Source: an uncultured Clostridia bacterium
GTDB taxonomy: Bacteria; Bacillota; Clostridia; TANB77; CAG-508
Assembly (NCBI GenBank): GCA_946529215.1
Contig: CAMMZC010000011.1
Coordinates: forward strand, 1 to 64,000
Length of the DNA: 64,000 nt
Direction of reading: 5' to 3'
Every line of letters begins with the position of its first letter. The stretch's first letter is position 1. The notes under the pieces were generated by a model. The model did not search any database and was not told where the DNA came from. It saw only the letters and a list, made by a program, of their open reading frames with translations. This document shows, one piece after another, positions 10,402 to 21,464 of this stretch. The translations under genes were made by a program, and so were the position numbers.

Positions 10402-10525
10402 TTTCTTTACATCCTTCTTTTTTAATAAAAAAACTAAATGCCACCACACATTTAGTTTTCAACATCTAATGACTTTTAACTTAATCGAATAACTATCTTT
10501 TACTTTTTTATTTTTATGTCAAATT

Positions 10526-10969
10526 TTAAAAAAATGCTCCTACAATAATTCCAATAATAGCTCCAACTATGACCTGTGTAGGTGTATGGCCCAAAACTTC
10601 TACTAATCTTTCTTGCACTTCTAAATCCGATAATCCTGGAGTTTCTACTATTTTATTTAGAAGAGTAGCTTGTTTTCCAGCAGCACGTCTTACTCCTGCT
10701 GCATCATACATAACTACAAATGCAAAAACCATACTAAGTGCAAAAATTGGAGAATTAAATCCAAATTCTTTTCCAATTAATGTAGAAAGTGACATAACAA
10801 CTGCTGTATGTGAACTTGGCATTCCTCCAGCTCCTAATATTCTTTTAAAATTAAATTTTTTAGTTGTAACTAAGTCCCAAATTACTTTAAAAGTTTGTAT
10901 AAAAAACCATGTAAGTATTGGAACAATTAGATATTTATTTGTAAAAAGTTGCACAAAAAATTGGTTCAT
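10526..10969 (-). CDS. Divergent PAP2 family protein (YuiD-like)
   Basis: GGMPSSHTAVVMSLSTLIG motif. Confidence 0.85.
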   Translation of the reverse strand: MNQFFVQLFTNKYLIVPILTWFFIQTFKVIWDLVTTKKFNFKRILGAGGMPSSHTAVVMSLSTLIGKEFGFNSPIFALSMVFAFVVMYDAAGVRRAAGKQATLLNKIVETPGLSDLEVQERLVEVLGHTPTQVIVGAIIGIIVGAFF

Positions 10970-10983
10970 CTTCTCTTTTCCCC

Positions 10984-11214
10984 TTATTCTTCTTCAAAAT
11001 TTTCTTCTTCGATTTCTCCGTCTTTTTCTAACAAAATTGTTATCTTTTTTTCTGCTTCTTCTAGCATTTTGTTGCATTCTTTAGATAATTTCATTCCTTG
11101 TTCAAATTTTAATAAAGACTCATCTAAGTTCATCTCTCCATTTTCAAGTTCATTTACAACTTTTTCTAGTTCAGAAATTTTTTCTTCAAAATTATTTGTT
11201 TTCATTTTTTTCAC
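10984..11214 (-). CDS. xseB: Exodeoxyribonuclease VII small subunit
   Basis: FEEKISELEKVVNELENGEMNLDESLLKFEQGMKL. Confidence 0.9.
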   Translation of the reverse strand: MKKMKTNNFEEKISELEKVVNELENGEMNLDESLLKFEQGMKLSKECNKMLEEAEKKITILLEKDGEIEEENFEEE

Positions 11215-11324
11215 ATTCCTTTCAAGCTCAAATTTTAATTAAAAACAACCGATTCAGAATACATATATAATATAATATATTTCTCCTATAAATTCAAATA
11301 TCCTATAACTATTTAACATTAAAT

Positions 11325-11921
11325 CTATTCTGTGACAGTTTTTTTATTAACATCAACTTTATATGTTATCATTTCTACAGTTGTATTACTATCTCTTACA
11401 ACAATTGTATAAATTCCTTTTTTCTCGTTTTTATCTTCTACATCAAAATAGACATTGTTATTTTTCTTTCCCCATTTTTCTTTAGCTAAAGAAATAGCCA
11501 ATTTTTCAGGATCTTTTTCAGTACTATTTATTTTAGATGTGCTATTATTTGCAGAAGTATTTGAACTTGTATTTTTAGTTGAATTTTTTTCCTTAGTTTC
11601 ATTTTCTTCAGTAGTATTTGCAGAACTTGTATTATTTGTAATATTTTCAGTTTTATTATCTGAATTGCCTTCTTCTTTCTCATTTTTAGAAGTTTCATTC
11701 TCAGAACCTTTATTGTTAGGATTATTCTCTTTCGACGATTCTTCACTGCTATAAAAATTTTGATTATTAATTACATTTTGAGCAGTTCCTATTTCTTCTT
11801 TAGGTTCTTGATATTTATAGCTATTCAAATTTTTAACTTTTATTCCTACAATTATTCCTACAATTATTAGTGCAATAATCGAAACTATTGCAACTGCTTT
11901 TTTATCTACCATATAAATCAT
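11325..11921 (-). CDS. Hypothetical membrane-anchored protein with Asn/Ser/Thr/Glu-rich linker
   Basis: N-terminal TM, low-complexity linker, small C-terminal domain. Confidence 0.6.
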   Translation of the reverse strand: MIYMVDKKAVAIVSIIALIIVGIIVGIKVKNLNSYKYQEPKEEIGTAQNVINNQNFYSSEESSKENNPNNKGSENETSKNEKEEGNSDNKTENITNNTSSANTTEENETKEKNSTKNTSSNTSANNSTSKINSTEKDPEKLAISLAKEKWGKKNNNVYFDVEDKNEKKGIYTIVVRDSNTTVEMITYKVDVNKKTVTE

Positions 11922-11944
11922 CTCACAATCATAAATTTTATTAA

Positions 11945-13141
11945 TTAATATAAAATTTTAGCCTGTTTTTCTCCATCAATAAATCTCAATCTTATTTCAT
12001 CATCTTTATTCAAATCATCTTTGCTCTTAATAACTTTGCCATTTTTTTCTGTAATTGAATATCCTCTGGTTAAAGTCTTTAAAGGGCTTAAAGCATCAAG
12101 TCTTGCAGCTTTTTTCACAAATTCTTCCTTTGCTTTACCACAAGCGTTTTTCACTCCTACTTCCAAAGCTCTAATGTTTTTATCTAAAACTAAAGAATAT
12201 TCATTTATTTTTTTGTAAGGATCTTTAAATACTGCCGATGCTTGTGTTTTGTCAAACCTTAATCTCATTACTTCTACTTTCTTTTTTAAAGCCAACCTAC
12301 TTCTTTGTTTGTATGAATTAATTTTTTCTTTTAATTCAAAAATATCAGGATTTGCAAGTTCCGCAGCAGCTGAAGGTGTAGGAGCTCTAAGGTCAGAGAC
12401 AAAATCCGCAATGGTAAAGTCTGTTTCATGTCCTACTGCAGAAATAATAGGAATCTCAGAATTATATATTGCTCTTGCAACTACTTCTTCATTAAATGGC
12501 CAAAGGTCTTCTAAAGAACCTCCGCCTCTACCAATTATTAAAACATCTGCTAATTTTTTTTCATTCATAAGTTTAATTCCTCTTGCAATCTCTCCAGCAG
12601 CCCCTGGCCCTTGTACTGGAACAGGAAATAGTCTTATATATGTGTTTGGATTTCTTCTTGTAGAAACATTTATTATATCTCGAATTACAGAACCTGTTTG
12701 TGAAGTTAAAACTCCTATTACATTTGGCTTTAGTGGAATTTTCTTTTTATGACTTTCATCAAAAAGTCCTTCTTTTTCTAAATCTGCTTTAAGTTTTTCG
12801 TAAGCTTCATACAAGTCTCCAACTCCATCTTGCTTCATAGCTTTTACATATATTTGATAAATTCCGTCTCTTTCGAATACAGATACACTACCAAAAACCA
12901 TTACCTTCATTCCATCTTTTGGCATAAATGAAAGCCTTTCGGCATAGGTTTTAAACATTATGCATTTAATCAAAGACTTATCATCTTTTAATGTAAAATA
13001 TAGATGGCCTGTGTAATGGTTTTTAAAATTTGAAATTTCTCCTTTAACAACAACTGTACTTAAAGCTTCATCCCCAGCAAATTTTTCTTTAATATATAGA
13101 TTCAAATCTGTAACTGAAACTGCTATTGCATCATAGTTCAT
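11945..13141 (-). CDS. xseA: Exodeoxyribonuclease VII large subunit
   Basis: VKGEISNFKNHYTGHLYFTLKD; GRGGGSLEDLWPFNEE. Confidence 0.97.
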   Translation of the reverse strand: MNYDAIAVSVTDLNLYIKEKFAGDEALSTVVVKGEISNFKNHYTGHLYFTLKDDKSLIKCIMFKTYAERLSFMPKDGMKVMVFGSVSVFERDGIYQIYVKAMKQDGVGDLYEAYEKLKADLEKEGLFDESHKKKIPLKPNVIGVLTSQTGSVIRDIINVSTRRNPNTYIRLFPVPVQGPGAAGEIARGIKLMNEKKLADVLIIGRGGGSLEDLWPFNEEVVARAIYNSEIPIISAVGHETDFTIADFVSDLRAPTPSAAAELANPDIFELKEKINSYKQRSRLALKKKVEVMRLRFDKTQASAVFKDPYKKINEYSLVLDKNIRALEVGVKNACGKAKEEFVKKAARLDALSPLKTLTRGYSITEKNGKVIKSKDDLNKDDEIRLRFIDGEKQAKILY

Positions 13142-13177
13142 CTAAATCTGTACCTTCCTTTTCTATATTATTTAAAC

Positions 13178-13591
13178 TCACAGCAGTTTCATATGTTTTA
13201 AAGCTGTTGCTAAAGCCCCATTTATGAACTTGCTTGATGTTTCTTCTCCATATTTTTTAGCTAATTCAACCGCTTCATTTATTTCTACTTTGTATGGAAT
13301 ATTTTTGTATTTAATTTCATATATAGCAAGTTTTAAAATACTAAGATTTATTTTTGAAATTCTTTCAATCGTCCATTTTTCTGTTAAGCATTTTTTTATA
13401 ATATCTTCAATTTCAACATGATTTTTTTTAATTCCAAAAATAACGTCTTTTATGTATTCTACTGTTTCTTCTTTTTCAATTTCATTTTGCTCAATAAATA
13501 AACCAACTTGTTCTTCTAAATTATCTGTTTGTTGAATTTCCATACTATATACTAGTTTAAATGCTAATTCCCTTACTTTTGTTCTGCTCAT
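13178..13591 (-). CDS. nusB: Transcription antitermination factor NusB
   Basis: [26 protein letters not shown]. Confidence 0.93.
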   Translation of the reverse strand: MSRTKVRELAFKLVYSMEIQQTDNLEEQVGLFIEQNEIEKEETVEYIKDVIFGIKKNHVEIEDIIKKCLTEKWTIERISKINLSILKLAIYEIKYKNIPYKVEINEAVELAKKYGEETSSKFINGALATALKHMKLL

Positions 13592-13641
13592 TGTTTATTC
13601 CCCTTATTTTAAGAATTTACTTATATTCTTGCAATCAAATT

Positions 13642-13878
13642 TTAAAATCTATCTATAAAATTCTTTAATCTATCTTTTACAATTTGCTTGTTTTGTTGAA
13701 TATAATTTCCAACAAAAGCACCTAAAAAAATTAATATAATAGCCACAATTAACTTATACAAATTTGTAAAAATTATTAAAACTGCAAGTACTACTCCTAA
13801 TATTGCGCCTTTATAACTATTCCAAAAGTCTTTTATACTATTCATAAATTTCATCCCTTTCTTGTTTAGCACGGACAA
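13642..13878 (-). CDS. DUF2273-like small membrane protein
   Basis: Two TM segments; adjacent to Asp23/amaP genes. Confidence 0.65.
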   Translation of the reverse strand: MSVLNKKGMKFMNSIKDFWNSYKGAILGVVLAVLIIFTNLYKLIVAIILIFLGAFVGNYIQQNKQIVKDRLKNFIDRF

Positions 13879-13948
13879 ATAGCTTTATAGAAATTATGAG
13901 TTTCCTATTTCTGTACACATCTTTGAAAGTATTATTCTTTCAAGCTAA

Positions 13949-14500
13949 TTATTCCTCTGCTTCTGGACTTACTACATTTTTTATTCTAACATTAACTTCA
14001 TTTACATCTAAGTCTGATGTTTTATTTATTGCTTCTTTTATTCTATTTTGCATATTTAATGTTAGGTCTTTTATAACAACATCTTTAGTTACAGATAAAT
14101 CAACAAAAACTGCTACATTGTTTTGCTCATCTAATCCAATTCTAGTATTTGCTTCTTTGGCTCCTGGAAATTCTTTAACTACAGCATTTACAAGGTTTTC
14201 TAATGTATCACGAGAAATCATTAATTTACCATTGTCATTTTGCATTAATACATCTCTACTATTCTTACTTTCATCTTTGCTTCCTGAATCTGCAAAAATA
14301 CAAATAATTGCAAATAACATACAAAACTCTGTTATACCTAGTATTATTTTATTTTGTGGTGATGTTGTTAAAACTTTTTGAATTAGTGAAAATGCAGTAT
14401 CATAATCTAGCCATCCTATGACTAATAAATTAATTACAACTCCAAATACTAAAATAATTACTGAAAATAGTACCAAAAATAATTTACTTAATTTTTTCAT
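13949..14500 (-). CDS. amaP: Alkaline shock response membrane anchor protein AmaP
   Basis: Two N-terminal TMs, Asp23-like C-terminus, next to Asp23 gene. Confidence 0.75.
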   Translation of the reverse strand: MKKLSKLFLVLFSVIILVFGVVINLLVIGWLDYDTAFSLIQKVLTTSPQNKIILGITEFCMLFAIICIFADSGSKDESKNSRDVLMQNDNGKLMISRDTLENLVNAVVKEFPGAKEANTRIGLDEQNNVAVFVDLSVTKDVVIKDLTLNMQNRIKEAINKTSDLDVNEVNVRIKNVVSPEAEE

Positions 14501-14538
14501 TTTTTATTCTTCCTTTCTTTTTCTCAAAGGCTTATATC

Positions 14539-14979
14539 TTAATCATTATTTGTTTCGTTGTTTTCTTCTGGCTCTTCGGTAGGTTCTGCAGTAAGACTTT
14601 GTGTATTTACTCCTTGAACATGAACATTAACTTCTGTAACCTTAAGTCCTGTCATATTTTCTACTGATTTTTTAACTCTGTTTTGAATTTCGAATGCAAC
14701 ATCTGGAATTCTGCTTCCATATTCAACTATAATATTTACATCTATATTTGCTGTAGTTTCTGTTGCTTCTACTTTAATTCCTTTAGCTAAATTTTTCTTT
14801 CCTTTTAATGCTTCTGTTAGTCCGCCTGTTAAACCTCCTGCCATTGCTGCAACTCCTGGTACCTCTGATGCAGCAACTCCTGCAATAACTGCAATTACAT
14901 CATTAGAAATTTTAATTCCCTCTGATTCTTTTACTTCCTCTACTACCTCTATATTTTTGTTTTCTTCCATATAAATCAC
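14539..14979 (-). CDS. Asp23/Gls24 family envelope stress protein
   Basis: IAGVAASEVPGVAAMAGG; VEYGSRIPDVAFEIQNRVKKSVENMTG. Confidence 0.92.
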   Translation of the reverse strand: MIYMEENKNIEVVEEVKESEGIKISNDVIAVIAGVAASEVPGVAAMAGGLTGGLTEALKGKKNLAKGIKVEATETTANIDVNIIVEYGSRIPDVAFEIQNRVKKSVENMTGLKVTEVNVHVQGVNTQSLTAEPTEEPEENNETNND

Positions 14980-15067
14980 TTTCCTTTCTTTTTATATGCA
15001 TATAGTATATCAATTTTTTCTATAATTTACAACTATTTTTTCAAAAAAAAACAATTTTTTTACATAA

Positions 15068-15108
15068 CAAAAAGACTATTTTCAAAGAATCACTCAAAAT
15101 AGTCTTTT
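15068..15108. terminator. Rho-independent terminator
   Basis: AAAAGACTATTTT...AAAATAGTCTTTT. Confidence 0.75.
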
Positions 15109-15114
15109 CGTTTA

Positions 15115-16731
15115 TTAAATTCCTTTATATTTATCGTTCTTAACTTTAAAGAATATTGCACATCCTGTAATTGTAATTATTGCTAAACCAATTGTAACAG
15201 TTCCTGTATAAGGTAATTTAGTTGGTGTAGATGATTTAGTTGTAGTTCCTGTTGTTTTCCCATCAACTGTAGCTGTTCCTTTTTGAGCTGTTCCAAAATC
15301 ATCCCATTTAAAGTCTTTATTTCCTAAAAAGAATAAGTACCATTCTCCGCTTTCATATACACTTGCTTTTGCTAAAGTTAAACCTGATGCTGGATAGTAT
15401 TTTCCATTTTCGTCATCAAACACAACATACATATAATAATAAGCTTTATCTTCAAGATTATTAAGTTGTATTATATCTCTTTTTTCTTGTTGAGTCAAAT
15501 TTGTATTGTATTCAGCAAAATCTACTGTTTTATTTGTTGTAAGTTTATTGTTATATAGAGCATTGTTATTTTTAGCGTATTCTAATAAAGAGTTCCATGC
15601 TTCTCCATTGTTATTTTTTATACCATTTAAAATATTTTTATCTGTTATTTTTCCTATTTTTAATGTAAATTTTCTTTCTGTTTTGTCACCATATGGTATA
15701 TTGCAAACAATTTGTGTACTATTATGTGACATATAAGTAGCAAAGAACATTTCAGCATAAACAGGATATTTAAGTCTTTCAAGCTTTTGCCCTGTTACAA
15801 CATATTTTGTTGTATAGTCTATAGAATTTCCATTTTCATCATAATAATTTGTTTCTAATCTTTCTTCAGCTATAATCCATAAATACAAATCCTGATTTAA
15901 TTGAACATATTCTTCTAATCCAGTTGCATTAAAAAAACCTTCCTTTTCATATCTAATAATTGCCTTCCATTTAGAATCTGATGAATCTAGTCCTCCATTA
16001 TTTTTAAATTTTATTTCTGGCTTTTGATTTTGCGAAGTTATACAATAATATAGTTGATTACCATTGTTTGTAACATTTTTTATATGTAAATTAACTGAAC
16101 TTGCTCCGTTTTTAACTACTTCATACTCTGCCTTAGAAAAATCCATAAAAGCAGGTAAATTTATTACTGTAACATCAATTTCTTTTGTTCCACCTGCAAC
16201 AGTTGCTATAACCTTTGTAGTTCCAGTTTTTACTGCTGTAATTTTACCATTGCTATCTACTGTAGCTATACTTTCATCATTACTTTTCCATTGTACTTCA
16301 GGATTTATAATATCTTTATAATTATAGTCAGCTGCAGTTATTGCAATTGTTTTGCTTTCATATTCTCCTATTACTAATCTAACATCTGTGCTACTTGCTT
16401 TTACAATACCGTTATATACAACATTTATTTCACATATTGCACTTGATGTACCTGCTGTTGCAGTAATAGATGCTTTCCCTATTGCTTTTGCGGTTACTTT
16501 ACCGTCTGAATCTACACTTGCAATGTTGCTATCTGAACTACTCCAAGTTACAGTTTCACCTGTCGGTTTATTTTCACAAAATAAACTTTTTGTTCCATTT
16601 AAAACAACATTTGCTGTACTTTCACTTATTCTAAACCCATCATCAGCTGCATTAACAATTGTTGCAAATCCTAATATCATAATTAAACTTACAATAAATA
16701 CAATAATGATTTTTTTTGACTTTTGTTTCAT
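15115..16731 (-). CDS. Secreted BIG_2 Ig-like domain protein with LPYTG cell-wall sorting motif
   Basis: Signal peptide, two Ig-like repeats (SVDSDGKVTAKAIGKASITAT), LPYTG + TM + positive tail. Confidence 0.85.
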   Translation of the reverse strand: MKQKSKKIIIVFIVSLIMILGFATIVNAADDGFRISESTANVVLNGTKSLFCENKPTGETVTWSSSDSNIASVDSDGKVTAKAIGKASITATAGTSSAICEINVVYNGIVKASSTDVRLVIGEYESKTIAITAADYNYKDIINPEVQWKSNDESIATVDSNGKITAVKTGTTKVIATVAGGTKEIDVTVINLPAFMDFSKAEYEVVKNGASSVNLHIKNVTNNGNQLYYCITSQNQKPEIKFKNNGGLDSSDSKWKAIIRYEKEGFFNATGLEEYVQLNQDLYLWIIAEERLETNYYDENGNSIDYTTKYVVTGQKLERLKYPVYAEMFFATYMSHNSTQIVCNIPYGDKTERKFTLKIGKITDKNILNGIKNNNGEAWNSLLEYAKNNNALYNNKLTTNKTVDFAEYNTNLTQQEKRDIIQLNNLEDKAYYYMYVVFDDENGKYYPASGLTLAKASVYESGEWYLFFLGNKDFKWDDFGTAQKGTATVDGKTTGTTTKSSTPTKLPYTGTVTIGLAIITITGCAIFFKVKNDKYKGI

Positions 16732-16900
16732 TTTTTATTCCCCCATTATTTACTTTTATAAACTTTAATTTTATAATAAATCTAAAATTAAAGTTCACTT
16801 ATAATAATAACATTTTCTTTTAAACTTTACAATAATTTAAAATCTTAATTGTATATTCATATTTCCAACATAAGTAATTATTTCAAATGTTTCACGCATT

Positions 16901-16947
16901 ATTACATTTTTATTACATTTTTGTAATATTTTTGTAATATTTGTCAA
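16901..16947 (-). promoter_or_regulatory. Four phased TGTAAT/ATTACA half-sites next to a TTGACA box
   Basis: ATTACA at 16901, 16912; TGTAAT at 16922, 16933; TTGACA on minus strand at 16942-16947. Confidence 0.5.
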
Positions 16948-16955
16948 AAAATAAA

Positions 16956-16985
16956 AAATACAGACATTATCTGTCTGCATTTTTT
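16956..16985 (-). terminator. Terminator of pyk
   Basis: GCAGACAGATAATGTCTGTATTTTTT on minus strand. Confidence 0.75.
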
Positions 16986-17017
16986 AATCACATTTATTGT
17001 TTTATACTTAAGATATT

Positions 17018-18472
17018 TTATATTCTTATTATTCCACAAGCAATTCTACTTTCTGTTCCAGCATTTAAAAGTTTAGAACCTCCTGAAACAACAACTAAAT
17101 CTCCATTTTCTAGAATTCCTTGGTCTTTTAGTTTCTTAAGACCTTCTTCTACTGTCTTATCTGTAGTTTTTTGAGTTTCTACAAAAATTGGATGAACATT
17201 CCAAACTAATCCTAATTGATTAAATGTTCTTCTATTATCTGTAATTGCAAGTACTGGACAAGCCGTTCCTATTCCCGCCAATCTTCTAGCACTATCTCCA
17301 GTGTTTGTATATGCAACTATAGCTGCTGCATTCATTTTTTGAGATAGTACACAAGCTGCTTTTGCCACATTCATCTCAAATGTAGATGTATCTATGTCAT
17401 CTTCTTTTTGTCTAAATCTTTTCCAATAATTAACTTCTGGTTCAACTCTTCTTGCAATTTTATCCATTGTTTTTACACATTCTATAGGATATTCACCCAT
17501 AGCACATTCACCTGAAAGCATAACTGCACTTGTTCTGTCAAATATAGCATTTGCAACATCACTTGCTTCTGCTCTTGTAGGTAATGGATTATGTGTCATA
17601 GACTCAAGCATCTGTGTTGCTGTAATTGCAGGTTTATTAAGATTATTTGCTAATCTTATTATCTTTTTTTGCATAATTGGTGGTTCTGTAAAATCTGTTT
17701 CTGTTGCCATATCTCCTCTTGCTATCATTTGAGCATCTGCCATTTCTACTATAGACTTGTAGTTTTCAAGTCCTTCTACATTTTCTATTTTTGTAATTAT
17801 TTTTATATCTTTTCCACCATTTTCATCTAAAACTTTTCTTACTTGTTCAATATCATCTGTATTTCTTGTAAATGACATAGCAACATAATCATAATCATGT
17901 TCACATGCAGTTTTAAGATCTTGAATATCTTTTTCTGCAAGTGCAGGTAATTTGATTGCAGTTCCAGGCACATTTATAGTTTTTCTACTTCCTAATCCAT
18001 TTCCGTGAACAACTGTGCAAACTATGTCTTTGTCTTGAATCTCGTCTACTCTAAGTTCTATAGCTCCATCATCAATTAAAATTTTTGCTCCTGGTGTAAC
18101 ATCTTTATATAGTTCTTTATATGATACAGAAACTTTTTCTTCGTTTCCTTCTATATCGTCATTTACTAAAGTGAATTTTTGACCATCTTTAAGCTGAATC
18201 TTTGCACTTGTTCCTGTATAAAGCATTCCTGTTCTAATTTCTGGACCTTTCATATCTAAAATCATTGGGATTGGTAAATTTAACTCTTCTCTTAGTCTAA
18301 TAATCTCTTCTGTTTTTTCTTTTTGCTCATCATAGCTTCCGTGTGAATAATTTATTCTACATACATTTAATCCTGCTTCGAATAATTCTTTTAATTTGTG
18401 TTCACTAGCAGGTCCTATTGTTCCTACTATCTTTGTTTTTCTTAATTGTTTCATTTTTTTACTTCCTTTCAT
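17018..18472 (-). CDS. pyk: Pyruvate kinase
   Basis: RKTKIVGTIGPAS; MIARGDMATE; TATQMLESM; true start likely MKQLRKTK. Confidence 0.96.
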   Translation of the reverse strand: MKGSKKMKQLRKTKIVGTIGPASEHKLKELFEAGLNVCRINYSHGSYDEQKEKTEEIIRLREELNLPIPMILDMKGPEIRTGMLYTGTSAKIQLKDGQKFTLVNDDIEGNEEKVSVSYKELYKDVTPGAKILIDDGAIELRVDEIQDKDIVCTVVHGNGLGSRKTINVPGTAIKLPALAEKDIQDLKTACEHDYDYVAMSFTRNTDDIEQVRKVLDENGGKDIKIITKIENVEGLENYKSIVEMADAQMIARGDMATETDFTEPPIMQKKIIRLANNLNKPAITATQMLESMTHNPLPTRAEASDVANAIFDRTSAVMLSGECAMGEYPIECVKTMDKIARRVEPEVNYWKRFRQKEDDIDTSTFEMNVAKAACVLSQKMNAAAIVAYTNTGDSARRLAGIGTACPVLAITDNRRTFNQLGLVWNVHPIFVETQKTTDKTVEEGLKKLKDQGILENGDLVVVSGGSKLLNAGTESRIACGIIRI

Positions 18473-18528
18473 TTTTACTTTATTATATGTATTTTTAACA
18501 CGCTTAGTTATTATAACACATTTTCGAA

Positions 18529-19650
18529 TTAATATTCAAGTGTTTTTTCAACATTTTTATTATAAATATAATCCGAAACCATAAGTTTAATTAGCACAGC
18601 CACAGGGACTGCCAAAAACATTCCAACAACTCCAAAATATGCTCCACCTATTGTGACTGAAAAAATGATAAGTAATGGACTTACATTTAGTTTAGACCCT
18701 GTAATTCTTGGATTTATAATATTCGCATCAAGTTGTTGGACAATTGTTATAATTATAACCATTATAAGAGCTTGCTCCCAACCACCTGTAAGTATTGTAA
18801 TTATTCCTGCAATTCCAATTGCAACTATTGCTCCAAAATATGGAATAAGATTAAACAATCCAATTAAAAATCCTAAAAGAACCGCATATTTAACCTTCAT
18901 TATAATTAATGTAATAGAAGTTAAAATTGAAACAACTATTGCATCTATAAATTGGCTATATATAAATCCAAAAAATATTGTATTTCCATTTGTAAAATAT
19001 CTGTTAAATTTTGCATAACCTTTTTCAGACATTGAAGCTTTAGCAAATTTATTTATTGCACCCACTATATTTTCTCTTTCTGACAAAATATAAACAGAAC
19101 ATATTATTGCTATAAAGAAACTGAATAATGTTTTTACAATACCTATAGCTGAAGATATGTATTCAAGCATCTTTTCAGGTGTAAGTATATATTTAAAATC
19201 TAATCCTTTTATATACTCAACTAATGGTTTAATAATATTGTCTTTTATAAATGGTGTCCAACTTTCTCCTATTTCGTTTGTTGCAATTGAATTATAATAG
19301 CTTTGTATATTATTTACAAGGTCTACAACACTATTAATTACAACTGGAATAATAAATTTTAGTACAAAAAATATAAATACAAATACAATAGCATACACTA
19401 TAAATATACTTAATCCTCTTGCATGTTTTATTTTCCTTTTTAATTTTTTTTCTATTTTTGAACATGGCTTATATAAAATATACGAAATCAAAATAGCAAC
19501 AAGAAATGGAGCTAATATACCAAATAAATTAGCTATCCATTTTCCTATTCCTGTAAAATTATCAAAAAACTTATATACTATAATTAGTATTGTTCCAATA
19601 GATACCCAAAATATCCATCTTTTTGTTCCCATTATTTTTTCTGTTTTCAA
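18529..19650 (-). CDS. AI-2E family transporter
   Basis: Multi-TM with C-terminal GLFNLIPYFGAIVAIGIAGI...QLDANIINPRITG. Confidence 0.9.
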   Translation of the reverse strand: MKTEKIMGTKRWIFWVSIGTILIIVYKFFDNFTGIGKWIANLFGILAPFLVAILISYILYKPCSKIEKKLKRKIKHARGLSIFIVYAIVFVFIFFVLKFIIPVVINSVVDLVNNIQSYYNSIATNEIGESWTPFIKDNIIKPLVEYIKGLDFKYILTPEKMLEYISSAIGIVKTLFSFFIAIICSVYILSERENIVGAINKFAKASMSEKGYAKFNRYFTNGNTIFFGFIYSQFIDAIVVSILTSITLIIMKVKYAVLLGFLIGLFNLIPYFGAIVAIGIAGIITILTGGWEQALIMVIIITIVQQLDANIINPRITGSKLNVSPLLIIFSVTIGGAYFGVVGMFLAVPVAVLIKLMVSDYIYNKNVEKTLEY

Positions 19651-19663
19651 TTTAATTCCTCCA

Positions 19664-21373
19664 TTACATCTTTTCAGGCATTTGCATTCCTAAAAGTTTT
19701 GCTCCATCTTTTAATACTTTTCCTACTGCATAAGTAAGGAAAACTCTTGCATTTTGCAGATTTTCATCATCACAAATAATTTTATTTTCATTATAGAAAT
19801 TACTATAAGCTTTAGATAAATCTATTAAATATCTTGCTAAAATTGAAGGCTCAGATTTTTCTATTACCTGATTTAAAATATCTTCAAAATTGTATATTAT
19901 TTTTATAATATTTTGAGAATATTCATCTTGTAATAACTCTGTATCTATATCTTCAAATTTTGGCTTACTTTTGGCTTTTTCAAGTACACTATTTGTTCTT
20001 ACATAAGTGTATTGAATATATGGGCCTGTTTCCCCTTGGAAATTAAGCATGGCATCTATATCAAAAATTTCGTCTTTAATTCTACTTGTTGCTAAATCAT
20101 TGAAAATAACTGCTCCTATTCCAACTTTTTTTGCTATTTCCTCTTTATTTTCAAGATTAGGATTTTTTTCTTCTATTATTTTTTTAGCTTGATTTATTGC
20201 ATCATTAAGTAAATCTTCCACTTTTACAAAATTACCAAGTCTTGTTGACATTCTACCAGTTGAAAGTCTAACAAATCCATAAGGAACATGTTCTAAACCA
20301 TTAGTATATTTTTCATCTAAACCTAATAATTTTGCAACTTCAAATACTTGCTTAAAATGTAAATTTTGCTCATATGAAGTAACATATAAACATTTATCAA
20401 AATCATAAGTTCTTGCCCTATAAAGAATTGCAGCTAAATCTCTTGTTGCATATATAGTTGAACCATTAGACTTACAAATTATGCAAGGTGTATCTATTCC
20501 TTTATCTGATAAATCTACAATCATAGCTCCTTCAGATTCTTGTAATTTTCCAGTATTTTTTAGGATTTCTATTACTTCATCTGTTTTGTCAGCATAGAAT
20601 GCTTCACCATTCCAAGAATCAAATTTTGAGCCAAGTAAGTCATATATTCTTTGAAATTCTTTAATACTCAAATCTTTAAATTCTTGCCATAATTGGGTGC
20701 AATACTCGTCTCCTTGTTCCAATAATTTAAAGTTTTCACGACAATTATCTAGAACCTTTTCATCTTCTTTACATAGCTCATTTATTCTTTTATAAATATC
20801 TGCCAATTTGTCTATTGGATCTTGGCTTAAATCATATTCACTTCCCCATAACTTGTAGCCTTCTATAAGTTTTCCAAATTGAGTTCCATAATCTCCTAAA
20901 TGATTTACTCCTGTAACATTATATCCTAAATATTTATAAATATTGTATAAAGCTCCGCCTATTACTGTTGTTTTTAAATGTCCTATATGGAAAGGTTTTG
21001 CGATATTTGGAGAAGAATAATCTATTACTATATTTTTGTTTTTAAGCTCTATTGACTTTCCATATTCTTCTTCATTATCTATTTTTTTAAGAACTTCTTC
21101 TGTTAGAATATTTTTGTTCATATAGAAATTTAAATATCCACCTGCTATATCTATTTTTAAAATTTTTTCTTCATCAACAATTATTTTTTCTTTTATCTCT
21201 TCTGCTATTTGCACAGGTGATTTTTTCATTATTTTTGCAAGTTTAAAACATGGAAATGCATAATCTCCATTATTTGTGTCTTTTGGCGTTTCTATATATC
21301 CGTATATTTCATTTTCTTTAAAGTTTGTAGCTTTTGCAATTGCTACAGCAATTTCTTTTTTTATATCTGTCAT
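19664..21373 (-). CDS. argS: Arginyl-tRNA synthetase
   Basis: SSPNIAKPFHIGHLKTTVIGGALYNIY; start reassigned to MTDIKKEIA. Confidence 0.96.
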   Translation of the reverse strand: MTDIKKEIAVAIAKATNFKENEIYGYIETPKDTNNGDYAFPCFKLAKIMKKSPVQIAEEIKEKIIVDEEKILKIDIAGGYLNFYMNKNILTEEVLKKIDNEEEYGKSIELKNKNIVIDYSSPNIAKPFHIGHLKTTVIGGALYNIYKYLGYNVTGVNHLGDYGTQFGKLIEGYKLWGSEYDLSQDPIDKLADIYKRINELCKEDEKVLDNCRENFKLLEQGDEYCTQLWQEFKDLSIKEFQRIYDLLGSKFDSWNGEAFYADKTDEVIEILKNTGKLQESEGAMIVDLSDKGIDTPCIICKSNGSTIYATRDLAAILYRARTYDFDKCLYVTSYEQNLHFKQVFEVAKLLGLDEKYTNGLEHVPYGFVRLSTGRMSTRLGNFVKVEDLLNDAINQAKKIIEEKNPNLENKEEIAKKVGIGAVIFNDLATSRIKDEIFDIDAMLNFQGETGPYIQYTYVRTNSVLEKAKSKPKFEDIDTELLQDEYSQNIIKIIYNFEDILNQVIEKSEPSILARYLIDLSKAYSNFYNENKIICDDENLQNARVFLTYAVGKVLKDGAKLLGMQMPEKM

Positions 21374-21464
21374 AATTACTCCTTTTTTATAGAAATATTT
21401 CAAATTAAATCTTTCATAATTTTGCATTTTGATAAATATTTTATTACTTTTCCAATTTTGCAAA

